Shown: piece by piece, positions 46,296 through 55,173 of the stretch
Layout of the letters: each line of letters starts with the position of its first letter
How positions within the stretch are numbered: the stretch's first letter is position 1
DNA from: an uncultured Eubacterium sp.
GTDB lineage: Bacteria > Bacillota > Clostridia > Lachnospirales > Lachnospiraceae
Direction of reading: 5' to 3'
Length of the DNA stretch: 60,938 bases
NCBI GenBank assembly: GCA_945910225.1
Contig: CAMDYG010000011.1
Coordinates: forward strand, 1-60,938
Notes under the pieces: generated by a model
What the model was told of the DNA's origin: nothing
What the model saw: the letters and a program-made list of their open reading frames with translations, nothing else
Databases searched by the model: none
Program-made: the position numbers and the translations under genes

Positions 46296-47276
46296 ATGCT
46301 ATCTGTTTTTTTGCTTATACTTAAGATATCAGGCATAGTTATTGCCAGCATTCTTGGCCTTGCATTACTTATTGTGGCAGCAGTCCTTTTTGTGCCGGTA
46401 AGGTATAAAGTTAGTGCTGATTATCATGAAAAAGCAAAAGCGAGAGTAAATGTTTCGTGGCTTGGAATATTAAGATTTATTGTTTTATATAACGATAAGC
46501 TTGCTATGAGGGCAAAGGTATTATTTGTTACTGTATATAGCAATGATAAGAAAGCTTCTTCAAAAGATAAGAAACATAAAAAGCGAAAAAAACATGAAAA
46601 GAAAAATGAAACCAGCAGCGCGGAAGAAAATGTCTTTTCTATCAGTGAAGAAGATGCAAGAAAGCTTACGGAAGAGGAAAAACCAGAAATCAGAATGGCA
46701 GAACATGATACACAGGCTCATGAAGATGATGGAGATACAGATGAACGTGCAGGTCAGCCAGGTGATGAAATACATGGAAGGGATGGTACATCATGGAACT
46801 CATCTGAAAGAAAGTTTTTTAAGAAAATCAGAACTTTTGTGAGTTCGGTATATTCTAAGGTTAAGGACATAATAAGGCTTATCTTAGATACAATAAAGAA
46901 AGTGAAAGGTGCGTCTGACCGGCTTAAAGAAAAGTTTGAGAAAGCCAGGACGTTTGTTACAGATGAGGATAATAAGAAGTTATTACACTTTATAATTGCA
47001 CAGATAAAAGCACTTATTAAAGTTATCAGACCGAAAAAGTATAAGATTGAAGCGAAAATAGGCTTTGAAGATCCTGCTGTAATGGGAAAAGTTCTTGCCT
47101 ATGTTTCAATTTTTTATGGAATATCAGGGGTTGATCTTTCTTTAGAACCAGTGTTTGGCGAGAATGTTAAAGAGGGAAGCATGTCATTAAAGGGCAGCAT
47201 CCGCATATTTTCACTGCTTGTTATAGCACTGAGAGTATATAGAAATGAACAGCTCAAAAAGTTTATTTCCAGATAG
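46296..47276 (+). CDS. DUF2953 membrane protein (YtfI-like)
   Basis: A 326-aa protein. An N-terminal transmembrane helix (about 4-28) and the VPVRYKVSADYHEKAKARV segment are typical of DUF2953. A charged linker of K and E follows at about 85-175, then the C-terminal part of the domain (residues about 245-320, YKIEAKIGFEDPAVMGKVLA). In Bacillus subtilis the DUF2953 protein YtfI is encoded next to YtfJ (GerW), and the same order is seen here, so a role in sporulation or germination is inferred. GAGGAGGG precedes the ATG at 46296. Confidence 0.82.
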   Translation: MLSVFLLILKISGIVIASILGLALLIVAAVLFVPVRYKVSADYHEKAKARVNVSWLGILRFIVLYNDKLAMRAKVLFVTVYSNDKKASSKDKKHKKRKKHEKKNETSSAEENVFSISEEDARKLTEEEKPEIRMAEHDTQAHEDDGDTDERAGQPGDEIHGRDGTSWNSSERKFFKKIRTFVSSVYSKVKDIIRLILDTIKKVKGASDRLKEKFEKARTFVTDEDNKKLLHFIIAQIKALIKVIRPKKYKIEAKIGFEDPAVMGKVLAYVSIFYGISGVDLSLEPVFGENVKEGSMSLKGSIRIFSLLVIALRVYRNEQLKKFISR

Positions 47277-47326
47277 AAAATGTTATGTTATAATATATCA
47301 TATTGCAGAAAAGGAGAAGGATTTTT

Positions 47327-47716
47327 ATGGCAGAGAATAATTTTGATTCTACAGTAGCTTCACTTTTTAAGGGGATGGATTCATTTATATCAGCTAAAAC
47401 TGTTGTTGGAGATGCAGTTACAGTTAAGGATACAATCATCCTTCCACTTGTTGATGTATCATTCGGTGTCGGAGCCGGAGCATTTGCAGGAGATAAGAAG
47501 AATAATGCAGGTGGAGGCATGACTGGAAAAGTTACACCAAGTGCTGTGTTAGTAATTCAGAATGGTGCTACCAAGCTGGTTAATATTAAGAATCAGGATA
47601 CAGTAACTAAGATTCTTGACATGATACCTGATATCATAGACAAGTTTAAGAATAAAGATGATAAAGTCGTAACAGATGCAGATATAGATGCAGCAATAGA
47701 AGATGCTGCAGAGTAG
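47327..47716 (+). CDS. gerW: GerW family sporulation protein (YtfJ)
   Basis: A 129-aa protein of the GerW family. The pattern VKDTIILPLVDVSFGVGAGA, then GGGMTGKVTPSAVLVIQNG, is the family core. In Bacillus GerW is a spore protein needed for normal germination; the present gene is also paired with a DUF2953 gene. AAAGGAGAAGG before the ATG at 47327 supports the start; an upstream in-frame start lacks a site. Confidence 0.9.
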   Translation: MAENNFDSTVASLFKGMDSFISAKTVVGDAVTVKDTIILPLVDVSFGVGAGAFAGDKKNNAGGGMTGKVTPSAVLVIQNGATKLVNIKNQDTVTKILDMIPDIIDKFKNKDDKVVTDADIDAAIEDAAE

Positions 47717-47776
47717 TTTTTCATAACTTGTAATAATCGGCATATTATATAACATACTTATTAAGGATGTATATAT

Positions 47777-47917
47777 ATGTGCAGATTACTTGGATTTATA
47801 TTTTTCTGGATTGCTGTTGGAATGATAATTACATTGTTTATAATGGACAATGTGTTCCTATGTGTATGCATAATAATTACATTGATTGTTGTGGGATATA
47901 ACATGTTTTGTCAGTAA
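47777..47917 (+). CDS. 46-aa membrane peptide
   Basis: A short open reading frame encoding 46 residues, starting MCRLLGFIFFWIAVGM and ending in NMFCQ. Two hydrophobic segments (about 4-23 and 27-42) separated by an MDN turn could form a hairpin in the membrane. AAGGA lies about 10 bases upstream of the ATG. It follows gerW by 60 bases and may be in the same transcript. Clostridial genomes often carry similar small proteins near this locus, but that is from memory and not checked. Its function is unknown. Confidence 0.6.
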   Translation: MCRLLGFIFFWIAVGMIITLFIMDNVFLCVCIIITLIVVGYNMFCQ

Positions 47918-47974
47918 CCAGACCTATATATTGTGTTTTTGTGAAATTTTTAAAGAAATTTATTGAAAAATATG

Positions 47975-48003
47975 TTGCAAAACATTTTTTTATCTGATAC
48001 AAT
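47975..48003 (+). promoter_or_regulatory. Predicted promoter of rpmB
   Basis: TTGCAA at 47975-47980 and TACAAT at 47998-48003, spacing 17. The short leader contains a TGGGTAA/TTACCCA inverted repeat at 48015-48029 shortly before the ribosome site AAGGAGG. Confidence 0.7.
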
Positions 48004-48054
48004 AATTTCTGTTGTGGGTAAATTACCCAATACCGGTAAGGAGGTGTTATTGAA

Positions 48055-48240
48055 ATGGCTAAATGTGCAATTTGCGAAAAAGGTCCTCACTTTGGTAATG
48101 CAGTGAGTCATTCTCATAGAAGATCTAATAAAGTTTGGAATGCTAATGTTAAGTCTGTTAAAGTAAAGGTTAACGGAGCTGCTAAGAAGATGTATGTTTG
48201 TACTTCATGCTTACGTTCAGGTTTAGTTGAGCGTGCATAA
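48055..48240 (+). CDS. rpmB: 50S ribosomal protein L28
   Basis: A 61-aa ribosomal protein of the large subunit. It starts MAKCAICEKGP and ends with CTSCLRSGLVERA. Two CxxC pairs show the zinc-binding form of L28. It has its own promoter and terminator. The downstream order yloU, yloV, recG mirrors Bacillus subtilis, where rpmB is divergent from or adjacent to these genes. Confidence 0.97.
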   Translation: MAKCAICEKGPHFGNAVSHSHRRSNKVWNANVKSVKVKVNGAAKKMYVCTSCLRSGLVERA

Positions 48241-48273
48241 TCTATGAGCTTTTAAAGTTAATACCAGTATATT

Positions 48274-48311
48274 AAGGTGAATTGCGCAAAACGTGATTCA
48301 CTTTATTTTTT
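48274..48311 (+). terminator. Terminator of rpmB
   Basis: A roughly 13-bp stem with a few G-U pairs joins 48274-48286 with 48292-48304, loop CAAAA, followed by ATTTTTT. Confidence 0.85.
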
Positions 48312-48381
48312 GGAGTTTCATTTGATAATCAAAGCTTAATAAAGAATGTGAAAATGTATTTATTTTTCTTTAGAAAGATAG

Positions 48382-48480
48382 TATAATATTTGTGCTATTT
48401 ATATACATATTTTTATGTAAAGTTTGACTGCGCGAAACTTGCACCCTGTAAAAGGGGTGTTAACAAATACAAGACGCAGT
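48382..48480 (+). promoter_or_regulatory. Promoter -10 and structured leader of the asp23/yloU operon
   Basis: TATAAT at 48382-48387 is a good -10 element; the -35 hexamer is weak (TTTATT at 48359). The leader that follows can form a nested structure: ACTGCG (48427-48432) pairs with CGCAGT (48475-48480), enclosing CACCC (48442-48446) paired with GGGTG (48555-style arm at 48455-48459). The ribosome site TGGAGG begins 3-4 bases after the outer stem. No known riboswitch class is recognised. Confidence 0.5.
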
Positions 48481-48495
48481 ATTGGAGGACTATCT

Positions 48496-48855
48496 ATGAA
48501 GGGAACTTTGGAGAATAAACTTGGAAAAGTTTCGATTGATTCAGAAGTTATTGCACAGTATGCAGGTTCTACAGCAGTTGAGTGCTTTGGAATCGTAGGT
48601 ATGGCTGCTGTCAGTATGAAAGACGGACTTGTAAAGCTTCTTAAAGGAGACAGCCTTACAAGAGGAATCAGTGTAGTTATAGATGAGGATAATCTTATTG
48701 AGATTGATTTTCATGTTATTATTTCTTATGGTGTAAGTATTGCTGCTGTAGCAGATAATCTTATTGAGAATGTTAAGTATAAAGTGTCAGAATTTACCGG
48801 CCTTGAAATTAAGAAAATCAACATTTATGTTGAAGGCGTAAGAGTAATTGATTAA
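48496..48855 (+). CDS. Asp23/Gls24 family envelope stress protein (YloU)
   Basis: A 119-aa protein of the Asp23/Gls24 family. The core segments GKVSIDSEVIAQYAGSTAVE and IDFHVIISYGVSIAAVADNL are typical. In Firmicutes this protein is adjacent to the DAK2 fatty-acid kinase and is linked to the cell envelope, possibly as a membrane-associated partner. GGAGG precedes the ATG at 48496; an upstream in-frame reading frame crosses the structured leader and lacks a ribosome site. Confidence 0.92.
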   Translation: MKGTLENKLGKVSIDSEVIAQYAGSTAVECFGIVGMAAVSMKDGLVKLLKGDSLTRGISVVIDEDNLIEIDFHVIISYGVSIAAVADNLIENVKYKVSEFTGLEIKKINIYVEGVRVID

Positions 48856-48899
48856 TTAGAATATTGTTATAATGTTTAATTGCAGAATGGAGGATAATC

Positions 48900-50603
48900 G
48901 TGGCAACTAATACAATAGATGCAGCACTTGTGCAGAAGATGTTTCTTGCAGGAGCTAAAAACCTTGAGTCTAAGAAAGAATGGATTAATGATCTTAATGT
49001 TTTCCCTGTACCAGATGGTGATACAGGAACTAATATGACACTTACTATTATGTCAGCTGCTAAGGAAGTAAGTTCTATAGCTAATCCTAATATGGAGAAT
49101 CTTTCTAAGGCTATTTCATCAGGATCTTTAAGAGGAGCAAGAGGTAATTCTGGTGTTATTTTATCACAGCTCTTAAGAGGATTTACTAAGGAGATGAAAG
49201 GTGTTTCAGAGATTACTGTAGAAACACTTGCTCTCGCAACAAGCAGAGCTACAGAGACAGCATATAAGGCAGTTATGAAACCAAAAGAAGGAACAATTCT
49301 TACAGTTGCTAAGGGAGTTTCAGATAAGGCTGCTGAGATTGCATCACAGACAGATGATATTGAAGAAGCTATGCGCATTATTATAGAACATGCAGAATAT
49401 GTACTTTCTAAGACACCAGATATGCTTCCGGTACTTAAAGAAGCAGGGGTTGTTGATTCAGGTGGACAGGGACTCGTGGTTGTACTTAAAGGAATGTACG
49501 ATGCTCTTACTGGAAAAGTTACTGATTTTACTTTAACTGAGAATAAACCAGCAGCTGATAATGCTGAGGCTGGAGCAGGAAAAGGTGCTGCAATTGAGAA
49601 TGTAGATATTAAGTTTGGATATTGCACCGAGTTCATTATCATGCTTGATAAAGAGTTTGATGAAAAGACTGAGGCAGATTTCAAGGCATTCCTTACATCT
49701 ATAGGTGATTCTATAGTGTGTGTTGCACTTGATGATATTGTTAAGGTTCATGTTCATACTAACCATCCGGGTCAGGCATTCGAGAAGGCATTAGAGTATG
49801 GTCAGCTTACTAAGATGAAAGTTGATAACATGAGAGAGGAGCATAACCAGAAGGTTATTGCACAGTCAGAACTTCAGGCAGCTGCAGCTAAGCAGGCTAT
49901 GGAAAAGAATGTGGCAGCTGAAGAGAAGAAGGCAGAGCCAGCTAAGGACTTTGGATTCATTACTATTGCACCTGGAAGCGGAATTGCAGAGATTTTCAAG
50001 GGACTTGGTGTTGATGAGGTTATCGAAGGTGGTCAGACAATGAACCCTTCAACAGAGGATATCCTTAATGCAGCAGACAAGATTAATGCCAAGACAATAT
50101 ATGTTCTTCCTAATAACAGCAATATCATTCTTGCAGCTAATCAGGCAGCATCAATAGTTGAAGACAAGGAACTTATAGTTATCCCTACTAAGACAGTACC
50201 ACAGGGAATTACAGCTATGATTAACTTTGAAACAACACGCAATGCCAAGGACAACGGCGATGCAATGACAGAGAGTCTTTCAACAGTTAAGTCAGGACAG
50301 CTTACTTATGCTGTAAGAGATACATCAATTGATGGCAAGGAGATTAAGAAAGATAATTATCTTGGATTAGGTGATAATGGACTTGCTGCAGTTGGAACTG
50401 ATATGGATGCAACTCTTCTTGAGATGATTGAATCAATGATGTCAGATGAAGCTGAACTTATCAGTGTATATTATGGAGCTGATGTTGAGGAAGCTGCTGC
50501 CGAGGCGGTTGTTTCCAAGATTGAAGAAAAGTTCCCTGATGTAGATGTAGAGCTTCAGTTTGGCGGACAGCCAGTTTACTATTATATTGTATCTGTTGAG
50601 TAA
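48900..50603 (+). CDS. fakA: DAK2 domain fatty acid kinase subunit (FakA/YloV-like)
   Basis: A 567-aa protein. Residues 1-200 are a DAK2/DhaL-type nucleotide-binding domain with PDGDTGTNMT (38-47), the metal/ATP motif. The middle domain and a C-terminal DegV-like/FakA-C region (GFITIAPGSGIAEIFKGLG, GGQTMNPSTEDI) follow. FakA phosphorylates fatty acids bound by a FakB (DegV) partner, feeding phospholipid synthesis; no fakB gene is in the window. The start is a GTG with TGGAGG upstream. recG begins 5 bases after its stop. Confidence 0.92.
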   Translation: MATNTIDAALVQKMFLAGAKNLESKKEWINDLNVFPVPDGDTGTNMTLTIMSAAKEVSSIANPNMENLSKAISSGSLRGARGNSGVILSQLLRGFTKEMKGVSEITVETLALATSRATETAYKAVMKPKEGTILTVAKGVSDKAAEIASQTDDIEEAMRIIIEHAEYVLSKTPDMLPVLKEAGVVDSGGQGLVVVLKGMYDALTGKVTDFTLTENKPAADNAEAGAGKGAAIENVDIKFGYCTEFIIMLDKEFDEKTEADFKAFLTSIGDSIVCVALDDIVKVHVHTNHPGQAFEKALEYGQLTKMKVDNMREEHNQKVIAQSELQAAAAKQAMEKNVAAEEKKAEPAKDFGFITIAPGSGIAEIFKGLGVDEVIEGGQTMNPSTEDILNAADKINAKTIYVLPNNSNIILAANQAASIVEDKELIVIPTKTVPQGITAMINFETTRNAKDNGDAMTESLSTVKSGQLTYAVRDTSIDGKEIKKDNYLGLGDNGLAAVGTDMDATLLEMIESMMSDEAELISVYYGADVEEAAAEAVVSKIEEKFPDVDVELQFGGQPVYYYIVSVE

Positions 50604-50608
50604 GGATT

Positions 50609-52666
50609 ATGAATATAACAGAATTAAAGGGAATCGGCGCTAAGACAGCTGAGAATTTTAACAGGCTTTCGGTATACACAGTATCGGATCTCGTGGGGTT
50701 ATACCCACGGGATTACGATGTATACCATGAGCCTGTTTTTGTTAAAGATATAAGCAGTGAATCAGAACATACTGAGATTGCAATAGAAGGACAGGTGTGT
50801 AAAAGCCCTGACATATACGGAAATGGCAGACTTAAGATATTAACTGTAACCATAAAGGATTATAATGGTGACTCCATAAAATGCAGCTGGTATAACATGC
50901 CATTTTTAAAGAATACATTAAGACTTGGAACAAGATATGTATTCAGGGGACGGCTTGTTAATAAAAGAGGATGGCTGTTAGAGCAGCCTAAAATGTATAC
51001 ACTTGCCCAGTATAAGGAACTGCAGGGAACATTGCAGCCTATATATCCGCTTACAAAGGGTCTTACTAATAATACAGTTACTAAAGCGGTTGCACAGGCA
51101 CTTGAGAAATACAGTGCCGGATTGGAAAAGGAGTATATTCCTGATTGTATAAGAAAGAGATATTCACTTGCTGAGCATAATTTCAGTGTTGTTAATATAC
51201 ATTTTCCAAAGACTATGGAAGAATATATACAGGCAAGACACAGACTTGCATTTGAGGAATTTTTCCTTTTTACGCTGGCTACACTTTCATTAAAAAGTTC
51301 TAATGAACGAATACCTAACAGCTACGTTATACCTGAGTGTAAAGAAAAAAACAAGTTCCTTGAAAGTCTGTCATATTCGCTTACTAATGCACAGAAAAGA
51401 ACTGTTGCAGAGGTTGCGGCAGATATGTCAGGAGAGCATCTGTGCAGCCGTCTTATACAGGGAGATGTGGGTTCAGGAAAGACAGTGGTTGCTACACTGG
51501 CACTTATCAATACTGTTATGGCAGGGTATCAGGGAGCATTGATGGCTCCGACAGAAGTACTTGCAAGACAGCATTATGAATCGCTTACAAAGGGCTTTGA
51601 AAATGCAGGACTGGATATTAAAGTTGAACTGCTTGTTGGTTCGATGACAGCAAAACAGAAAAGAGAAGCATATTCAAGGATTGCTGATGGAAGTGCCGGA
51701 ATAATAGTTGGAACACATGCTCTTATACAGGAAAAGGTTGAATATAAAGAGCTTGCACTTGTTATAACGGATGAACAGCACAGATTCGGAGTTAATCAGA
51801 GACGGGACCTTTCACAGAAAGGAAAGAGTCCCCATATTCTTGTTATGAGTGCAACACCTATACCAAGAACACTGGCAATTATTCTGTATGGAGATCTTGA
51901 TATATCAATAATAGATGAGATGCCGGCTGACAGACTTCCTATAAAGAACTGTGTGGTGGATGAAAGCTACCGGCCAAAAGCATATGCATTTATACAGAAA
52001 CAGGTTGCCAGCGGCCGCCAGTGCTATATAATCTGTCCGATGGTTGAGGACAGTGAGGCGGTAGAGGCTGAAAATGTAGTTGATTATACCGCCATGTTAA
52101 AAAAAGAGCTTCCGGATTTGAGGATAGAATACCTTCATGGCAAAATGCGTCCGTCATTGAAAAATGAGGTTATGGAAAGATTTGCAGCACATGAGACAGA
52201 TGTACTTGTATCTACAACTGTTATTGAAGTAGGTGTAAATGTGCCTAACAGTACAGTTATGATGGTTGAAAATTCTGAGCGATTCGGACTTGCACAGCTT
52301 CATCAGTTAAGAGGCCGTGTCGGACGTGGAAAACATCAGTCATACTGTATATTTGTCACTGGAAATAAGTCAGAGAAGATAAGAAAGCGTCTGGAAATTC
52401 TTAATAAATACAATGATGGCTTTAAAATTGCAGAGGAAGATTTAAGGCTGCGAGGTCCGGGAGACTTCTTTGGGGTAAGACAAAGTGGAGATTTTGATTT
52501 TGGGATTGCGGATATATTTACGGATGCAAAGACACTTAAAGAAGCGTCGGATGCAGCGAAAGATATGCTGAAGAATGATCCCGAATTGAAGCTTGAAGAT
52601 AATGCATACCTGAAGAAAAAAGTTAATGAGTACACAGTTAAATGTCTGGAAAAGATTAATTTGTAA
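50609..52666 (+). CDS. recG: ATP-dependent DNA helicase RecG
   Basis: A 685-aa helicase that remodels stalled forks and recombination intermediates. It has an N-terminal wedge/OB domain (IKCSWYNMPFLKNTLRLGTR), Walker A GDVGSGKTVVA near residue 285, the DEQH box TDEQHRFGVNQR, the motif MSATPIPRTLA, and the C-terminal helicase half with HQLRGRVGRG and RGPGDFFGVRQSG. Length is standard. It lies in the same order as in other Firmicutes (yloV-recG). Confidence 0.97.
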   Translation: MNITELKGIGAKTAENFNRLSVYTVSDLVGLYPRDYDVYHEPVFVKDISSESEHTEIAIEGQVCKSPDIYGNGRLKILTVTIKDYNGDSIKCSWYNMPFLKNTLRLGTRYVFRGRLVNKRGWLLEQPKMYTLAQYKELQGTLQPIYPLTKGLTNNTVTKAVAQALEKYSAGLEKEYIPDCIRKRYSLAEHNFSVVNIHFPKTMEEYIQARHRLAFEEFFLFTLATLSLKSSNERIPNSYVIPECKEKNKFLESLSYSLTNAQKRTVAEVAADMSGEHLCSRLIQGDVGSGKTVVATLALINTVMAGYQGALMAPTEVLARQHYESLTKGFENAGLDIKVELLVGSMTAKQKREAYSRIADGSAGIIVGTHALIQEKVEYKELALVITDEQHRFGVNQRRDLSQKGKSPHILVMSATPIPRTLAIILYGDLDISIIDEMPADRLPIKNCVVDESYRPKAYAFIQKQVASGRQCYIICPMVEDSEAVEAENVVDYTAMLKKELPDLRIEYLHGKMRPSLKNEVMERFAAHETDVLVSTTVIEVGVNVPNSTVMMVENSERFGLAQLHQLRGRVGRGKHQSYCIFVTGNKSEKIRKRLEILNKYNDGFKIAEEDLRLRGPGDFFGVRQSGDFDFGIADIFTDAKTLKEASDAAKDMLKNDPELKLEDNAYLKKKVNEYTVKCLEKINL

Positions 52667-52681
52667 AGGAGATGCTGTACA

Positions 52682-52912
52682 ATGAGACAGATGGAATTCA
52701 CAATGAGCAGACCTAATCTGGTAAAGCCAGGAGATGAGGTTGAGATTACAGAAGGAAAGCTGCCAAGCAGTTATTATTATACAATAGAGCCGGCAGTTGC
52801 AATGTCGGGTAATTATTCAACTCCAGACAGACTGAAATCTAAAAAAGGTATAGTTAAAGAGGTTGGAGAGACGAGCAGGGGCTATTATGTGCTTGCAGAA
52901 TTTGACGAGTGA
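52682..52912 (+). CDS. Small conserved hypothetical protein after recG
   Basis: A 76-aa soluble protein with no recognised domain. It contains NLVKPGDEVEITEGKLPSSY and ends SRGYYVLAEFDE, a beta-rich style like a small SH3-fold domain. AAGGAGATG upstream supports the ATG at 52682. It lies 15 bases after recG and is followed by a terminator, so it belongs to the recG transcript. Confidence 0.7.
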   Translation: MRQMEFTMSRPNLVKPGDEVEITEGKLPSSYYYTIEPAVAMSGNYSTPDRLKSKKGIVKEVGETSRGYYVLAEFDE

Positions 52913-52937
52913 TCGTAACCATTCAGAATAAAAATTG

Positions 52938-52987
52938 TGCCTTCTGCATATATTTTTTACAAGTATATGCGGGAGGCATAATCTTTT
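52938..52987 (+). terminator. Terminator of the yloU-yloV-recG operon
   Basis: A 15-bp stem with two G-U pairs joins 52938-52952 with 52964-52978, 11-base loop, followed by a T-rich tail ATCTTTTT. Confidence 0.85.
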
Positions 52988-53027
52988 TATTGGATTATGA
53001 AGACTGCCTGATTGCCAGGAGGATACA

Positions 53028-54515
53028 ATGTCTGACGTAAATGAAAAAGCTAGTTTTAACCTTTATGAGGATATAAAAGAACGTACTAATGGGGAAATAT
53101 ATCTTGGTGTTGTTGGTCCGGTCCGTACTGGAAAATCCACGTTTGTTAAAAGATTCATGGATTTGTGTGTTATTCCTGAGATTGTTGATGAAAATGAAAA
53201 GAGAAGGGCTATAGATGAACTGCCTCAAAGCAGTGCAGGAAGCACAATAATGACAACTGAACCTAAGTTTATTCCGGGAGAAGGTGCAGCTGTATGTATG
53301 TCAGATGACATAAGAATAAAAGTGCGTGCAATTGATTGCGTGGGATTCATGGTTAATGGAGCAATGGGGTCGCAGGAGAATGGAAAAGAAAGAATGGTAA
53401 ACACACCATGGTCTAATGAACCTATTCCTTTTTCAAAGGCTGCTGAAATAGGTACACGCAAAGTTATAGAAGAACATTCAACAATAGGTGTTGTTGTTAC
53501 AACAGACGGATCATTTACGGGAATAGAAAGAGATAATTACATACCTGCTGAGGAGATGGCAGTTAGCAGGCTGAAAGAAATGAAAAAACCATTTGTGATA
53601 ATTCTTAATTGTGTCAAACCATATTCAAAAGAATCAGTTCGGCTGGCAGAAGCTTTAGAGGGGAAATATAATGTTAATGTGTATCCGGTAAACTGTGAAC
53701 AGTTAAGAAAAGAAGATGTTAACAACATAATATCAGGAGTTCTGAAGGAATTTCCTGTTGCACAGCTTGAATTTTATGTTCCTGCGTGGATTGAGATATT
53801 AAAGGATGAGCACTGGCTTAAAGAGTGTATAATTAAAAAAGCTATGGATATATTGGATGACATTGATGTTATGAAAGATGCATATGAGGATATAGACTGC
53901 AGTGATGATTACATAGATAACATAAAAGTCAGAAGAATTGATATGTCAACAGGAAAGGTTGAGATAGAATTTGTTATGCGGAAGGATCTGTATTATACAA
54001 TACTCAGTGAGCTTACAGGAGCAGATATTAATAATGAATATGAACTTATTAATATGATAAAATCTCTGTCTGATAAGAAAAAAGAGCTTGGAAGCTTTGA
54101 TAAGGCATTAAGTGATGTGGGAGTAAACGGATTTGGTGTAGTTACTCCGCCTAAAGAGGATATACTGCTTGAGGAGCCTGTTGTTATAAAGAATGGGAAT
54201 AAATATGGTGTGAGGCTTAAGGCAAAGGTTCCTTCAATCAATCTGCTGAAAACAGAGATTATGGTAGAAATTGCACCTATTGTAGGCAATAAGAATCAGG
54301 CTGAGGACCTTATAGAGTATATAAAGGCTAATACAAAAGATAATCCGGATGGAATATGGACTACTAATATATTTGGAAAAACTGTTGAACAGATAGTTGA
54401 TGATGGAATATATGAAAAAACGCATAATATCACATCGGAGAGCATGACTAAGATAAGTGATACACTTGAAAAAGTGATGAACGAAAATTCAGGTCTTGTC
54501 TGCCTGATTGTATAA
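53028..54515 (+). CDS. spoIVA: Stage IV sporulation protein A
   Basis: A 495-aa ATPase that polymerises on the forespore surface to form the base of the spore coat. The N-terminal nucleotide-binding domain carries GPVRTGKST (30-38) and resembles TRAFAC GTPases; it hydrolyses ATP in Bacillus. The C-terminal segment ends in a hydrophobic LVCLIV, as in the family, which binds SpoVM and the membrane. Length (about 492) is standard. It is strong evidence for the ability to form spores. It is expected to be expressed from a mother-cell sigma factor, but I could not identify a clear sigma-E promoter. Confidence 0.97.
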   Translation: MSDVNEKASFNLYEDIKERTNGEIYLGVVGPVRTGKSTFVKRFMDLCVIPEIVDENEKRRAIDELPQSSAGSTIMTTEPKFIPGEGAAVCMSDDIRIKVRAIDCVGFMVNGAMGSQENGKERMVNTPWSNEPIPFSKAAEIGTRKVIEEHSTIGVVVTTDGSFTGIERDNYIPAEEMAVSRLKEMKKPFVIILNCVKPYSKESVRLAEALEGKYNVNVYPVNCEQLRKEDVNNIISGVLKEFPVAQLEFYVPAWIEILKDEHWLKECIIKKAMDILDDIDVMKDAYEDIDCSDDYIDNIKVRRIDMSTGKVEIEFVMRKDLYYTILSELTGADINNEYELINMIKSLSDKKKELGSFDKALSDVGVNGFGVVTPPKEDILLEEPVVIKNGNKYGVRLKAKVPSINLLKTEIMVEIAPIVGNKNQAEDLIEYIKANTKDNPDGIWTTNIFGKTVEQIVDDGIYEKTHNITSESMTKISDTLEKVMNENSGLVCLIV

Positions 54516-54641
54516 TATGGGGATTTTAAAAATCTTTAGTATGCTTTTTTATATAAAAGTGATATAATACATTTAAATTTTCAAATACGTGGCATATGAA
54601 TAATACATTTATATGCGATGAACGCAGGAGGATACATTTTT

Positions 54642-55166
54642 ATGAGTAAAGTAGAAGATTTTGTGAGAAGTATACCAGATTTTCCAAAGCCAGGAATTAT
54701 ATTCAGGGATGTGACAAGTGTAATACAGAGCCCTGAGGGACTTAAGCTTGCTGTTGACGGACTTACAGATCTTTTGAAGGATACTGAATTTGATGTTGTT
54801 GTAGGACCAGAATCAAGAGGATTTATATTCGGAGTTCCAGTTGCATATAATACAGGAAAAGGATTTGTTCCTGTAAGAAAGAAAGGAAAGCTCCCTTGTG
54901 AGACTGTTTCAGCAGATTACAAGCTTGAGTATGGTACAGCTACAATTGAGATGCATAAGGATGCAATTACACCAGGACAGAGAGTTGTTATTGTTGACGA
55001 TCTTATTGCAACAGGAGGAACTACAGAAGCTATTATTAAGCTTGTTGAAGAGCTTGGTGGAGAAGTTGTCAAAGTGCTTTTTCTTATGGAACTTGAAGGG
55101 CTTAAGGGAAGAGACAAAATCGCAGGATATGATGTTGAATCAGTAATTAAATACCCAGGTAAATAA
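54642..55166 (+). CDS. apt: Adenine phosphoribosyltransferase
   Basis: A 174-aa purine salvage enzyme that makes AMP from adenine and PRPP. DYPKPGI-like N-terminus (IPDFPKPGIIFRDVT), VVGPESRGFIFG and the PRPP motif VVIVDDLIATGGTT are present. The ATG at 54642 has AGGAGG upstream; an earlier in-frame start would add an atypical N-terminus. A likely -10 TATAAT lies at 54563-54568. The gene is followed by a terminator and then deoD. Confidence 0.96.
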   Translation: MSKVEDFVRSIPDFPKPGIIFRDVTSVIQSPEGLKLAVDGLTDLLKDTEFDVVVGPESRGFIFGVPVAYNTGKGFVPVRKKGKLPCETVSADYKLEYGTATIEMHKDAITPGQRVVIVDDLIATGGTTEAIIKLVEELGGEVVKVLFLMELEGLKGRDKIAGYDVESVIKYPGK

Positions 55167-55173
55167 TTATTCG

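Noticed and set aside
48424-48495. N-terminal extension of the Asp23-like protein
   Set aside because: The frame is open, but it crosses the structured leader, and GGAGG sits just before the family-like start at 48496.
52945-52983. Sigma-E promoter for spoIVA
   Set aside because: CATAATCT and ATATATT-like pieces are present, but the spacing is about 23 bases and they fall in the preceding terminator stem, so the match is not convincing.
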